Assembly (NCBI GenBank): GCA_025924295.1 | Contig: JAICEG010000294.1 | Span: forward strand, 1 to 6,692 | Length of the DNA: 6,692 nt | Origin: Vicinamibacteria bacterium | GTDB taxonomy: Bacteria > Acidobacteriota > Vicinamibacteria > Vicinamibacterales > UBA2999 | Reading direction: 5' to 3' | Shown here: positions 5,436 to 6,692 of the stretch, piece after piece | Numbering within the stretch: the stretch's first letter is position 1 | How the letters are laid out: the number at the start of each line of letters is the position of its first letter | The notes under the pieces: model-generated | What the model was told of the DNA's origin: nothing | Database searches by the model: none | Seen by the model: only the letters and a program-made list of their open reading frames with translations | Program-made: the position numbers and the translations under genes

Positions 5436-6692
5436 ATGTGCACTTCACGTCGTGACTTCCTGAAGGTCTCCGCAGCAACTGGTGCTGCCGTCGCGGGACT
5501 GGACTTGTTCAGTGAGCGCGCCGCCGCGGCGCAGGACGATGACGCCCCGAGGGACAGCGGCCGAAGGGGACGCCGCTACATCATTCGCGGCGGCCACGTC
5601 ATGTCGATGGACCCTGCGGTCGGTGATTTCGCAGAAGCTGACGTGCTGATCGAAGGCAGGAAGATCGCGGCCGTCGGCCCCAACCTCCGTGCCTCTGGCG
5701 CTGCCGTCATCGACGCGCGCGGCCGCATCGTCATGCCCGGGTTCGTCGATACCCATCATCACCAGTTCGAGACCGCCTTGCGTAGCTTCCTCGCCGACGG
5801 CCTGCTGTTCAACGATGGCAAGCCGCACGGAGCGATCAACTACTTCGAGTTCATCCTCGGGAAGTTCGCTCCAGTCTATCGGCCGTGGGATGTCTACATC
5901 AACGAGCTGTTTGGCGGACTCAGCCAGATCGATTGTGGCGTCACGACCGTGCACGATATCTCGCAGATTCATCACTCGCCCGAACACTCCGATGCCGCGA
6001 TTCAAGGACTGGCTGATGCTCACCGGCGCGGCGTGTTTGGCTACTTCGAGAGCGCCGGCAACGTCGCCGGCAATCAGTACCCGACCGATGCTCGTCGCAT
6101 CAAGAAGCAGTATTTCTCATCCGATGACCAGCTGCTGACGATGATCATGGGCGGCGAAATCTATCTGCCGGGATTCGATGCCGCCTGGGCGATCGGTCGT
6201 GAGCTGAAGATCCCGATCGCGGCGCACATCGTCGGCAGTTTTGGCATGGGGCCGACGTTCGACACCCTTGCGGCCGCCAACCAGTTCGGGCCGGACAACC
6301 TGTTCATCCACATGACCGGCATGTCCGACATGAGCTGGCAGAAGGTGAAGGACGCCGGCGCTGGCGTCTCGCTCGCCGTGCCGATCGAGATGATCATGCG
6401 CCACGGCATGCCGCCCATCCTGAAGACGCTGGCGATGGGGATCCAGCCTTCGCTGAGCGTCGACGTGGAGTGCACGCTGACGGCCGACATGTTCACGCAG
6501 ATGCGCACGACCATGGCGCTACAGCGCGCGTTCGTGAACCAGCGGGCGCTCGAAGAGAACAACCCGCCGGACCTGCCGGAGTTGCTCACCACGCGTGACG
6601 TGCTGCGCTTCGCCACGATGGAAGGCGCCAGGGACCTGAAGCTGGATCACAAGATCGGGTCGCTGACGCCCGGCAAGGAGGCCGACATCATC
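5436..6692 (+). CDS. Tat-exported metal-dependent amidohydrolase (cytosine-deaminase/chlorohydrolase-like), C-terminus cut by window edge
   Basis: The frame is open for 419 codons to the last base. A twin-arginine signal, SRRDFLK (4-10), then a hydrophobic stretch and AAAAQ (29-33) predict export of a folded enzyme, consistent with metal loading before export. A charged linker (34-47) precedes the amidohydrolase fold: a short beta segment (YIIRGGHVMSMDP), then the strand-1 motif GFVDTHHH with His107 and His109, His264 (AAHIVG), His292 (FIHMTG) and Asp343 (SVDVE), a complete HxH/H/H/D set as in the ATZ/TRZ subtype. The end (KIGSLTPGKEADII) is the usual closing motif, so perhaps 60-90 residues are missing. 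Unlike deaminases and AtzA/TrzN, His264 is followed by IVG, not xxE, so deamination is doubtful. The reaction is probably hydrolysis of an amide, cyclic amide or similar bond; the substrate is unknown. The start is fixed by GAGAGGAGGG upstream. Confidence 0.94.
   Translation, partial: MCTSRRDFLKVSAATGAAVAGLDLFSERAAAAQDDDAPRDSGRRGRRYIIRGGHVMSMDPAVGDFAEADVLIEGRKIAAVGPNLRASGAAVIDARGRIVMPGFVDTHHHQFETALRSFLADGLLFNDGKPHGAINYFEFILGKFAPVYRPWDVYINELFGGLSQIDCGVTTVHDISQIHHSPEHSDAAIQGLADAHRRGVFGYFESAGNVAGNQYPTDARRIKKQYFSSDDQLLTMIMGGEIYLPGFDAAWAIGRELKIPIAAHIVGSFGMGPTFDTLAAANQFGPDNLFIHMTGMSDMSWQKVKDAGAGVSLAVPIEMIMRHGMPPILKTLAMGIQPSLSVDVECTLTADMFTQMRTTMALQRAFVNQRALEENNPPDLPELLTTRDVLRFATMEGARDLKLDHKIGSLTPGKEADII

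Noticed and set aside
5445..6616. Minus-strand frames antisense to the amidohydrolase (192 and 151 codons)
   Set aside because: They are shadows of the strongly supported plus-strand enzyme; translations lack any motif.

Overview
The window is GC-rich and tightly packed. It holds eight protein-coding genes, and the two outermost run off the window edges. High GC, weak or absent Shine-Dalgarno sites on several genes, a phenol-degradation-type outer-membrane barrel ending in Phe, and a perfect Tat signal (SRRDFLK) all point to a Gram-negative soil bacterium. Several of the protein styles recall Acidobacteriota (Vicinamibacteria-like genomes), but that placement is an inference from memory. I saw no RNA genes, insertion sequences, CRISPR array, phage genes or long repeats.

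Layout. Positions 1-2828 hold four genes, all on the minus strand. In transcription order they are an MmcQ/YjbR-type small protein, an exported protein of unknown function, a DHRS1-like short-chain dehydrogenase, and a tandem DUF1801 protein cut by the left edge. Gaps are 61, 60 and 107 bp, so the first three could share a transcript, while the DUF1801 gene has room for its own promoter. Divergently, from 2901, come two plus-strand envelope genes separated by one base: a small exported protein with a Tyr/Gly/Trp-rich segment, and an outer-membrane beta-barrel of the PF13557 family. These meet, tail to tail with a 5-bp gap, a minus-strand NAD-dependent epimerase (4416-5396). A Tat-exported amidohydrolase starts divergently 39 bp beyond it (5436) and is cut by the right edge.

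How the genes work together. The two-gene envelope unit (2901-4410) is the clearest functional pair: one product probably periplasmic, the other in the outer membrane. The exported protein at 1571-2377 and the Tat-exported amidohydrolase are also predicted to leave the cytoplasm. The two dehydrogenase-fold enzymes and the amidohydrolase have no visible shared pathway. I see no convincing evidence of a new defence or mobile system. The points most worth a second look are the tandem DUF1801 architecture, the amidohydrolase lacking the HxxE glutamate of deaminases, the coupled secreted-protein/barrel pair, and paired palindromes next to a -10-like box upstream of the DUF1801 gene.
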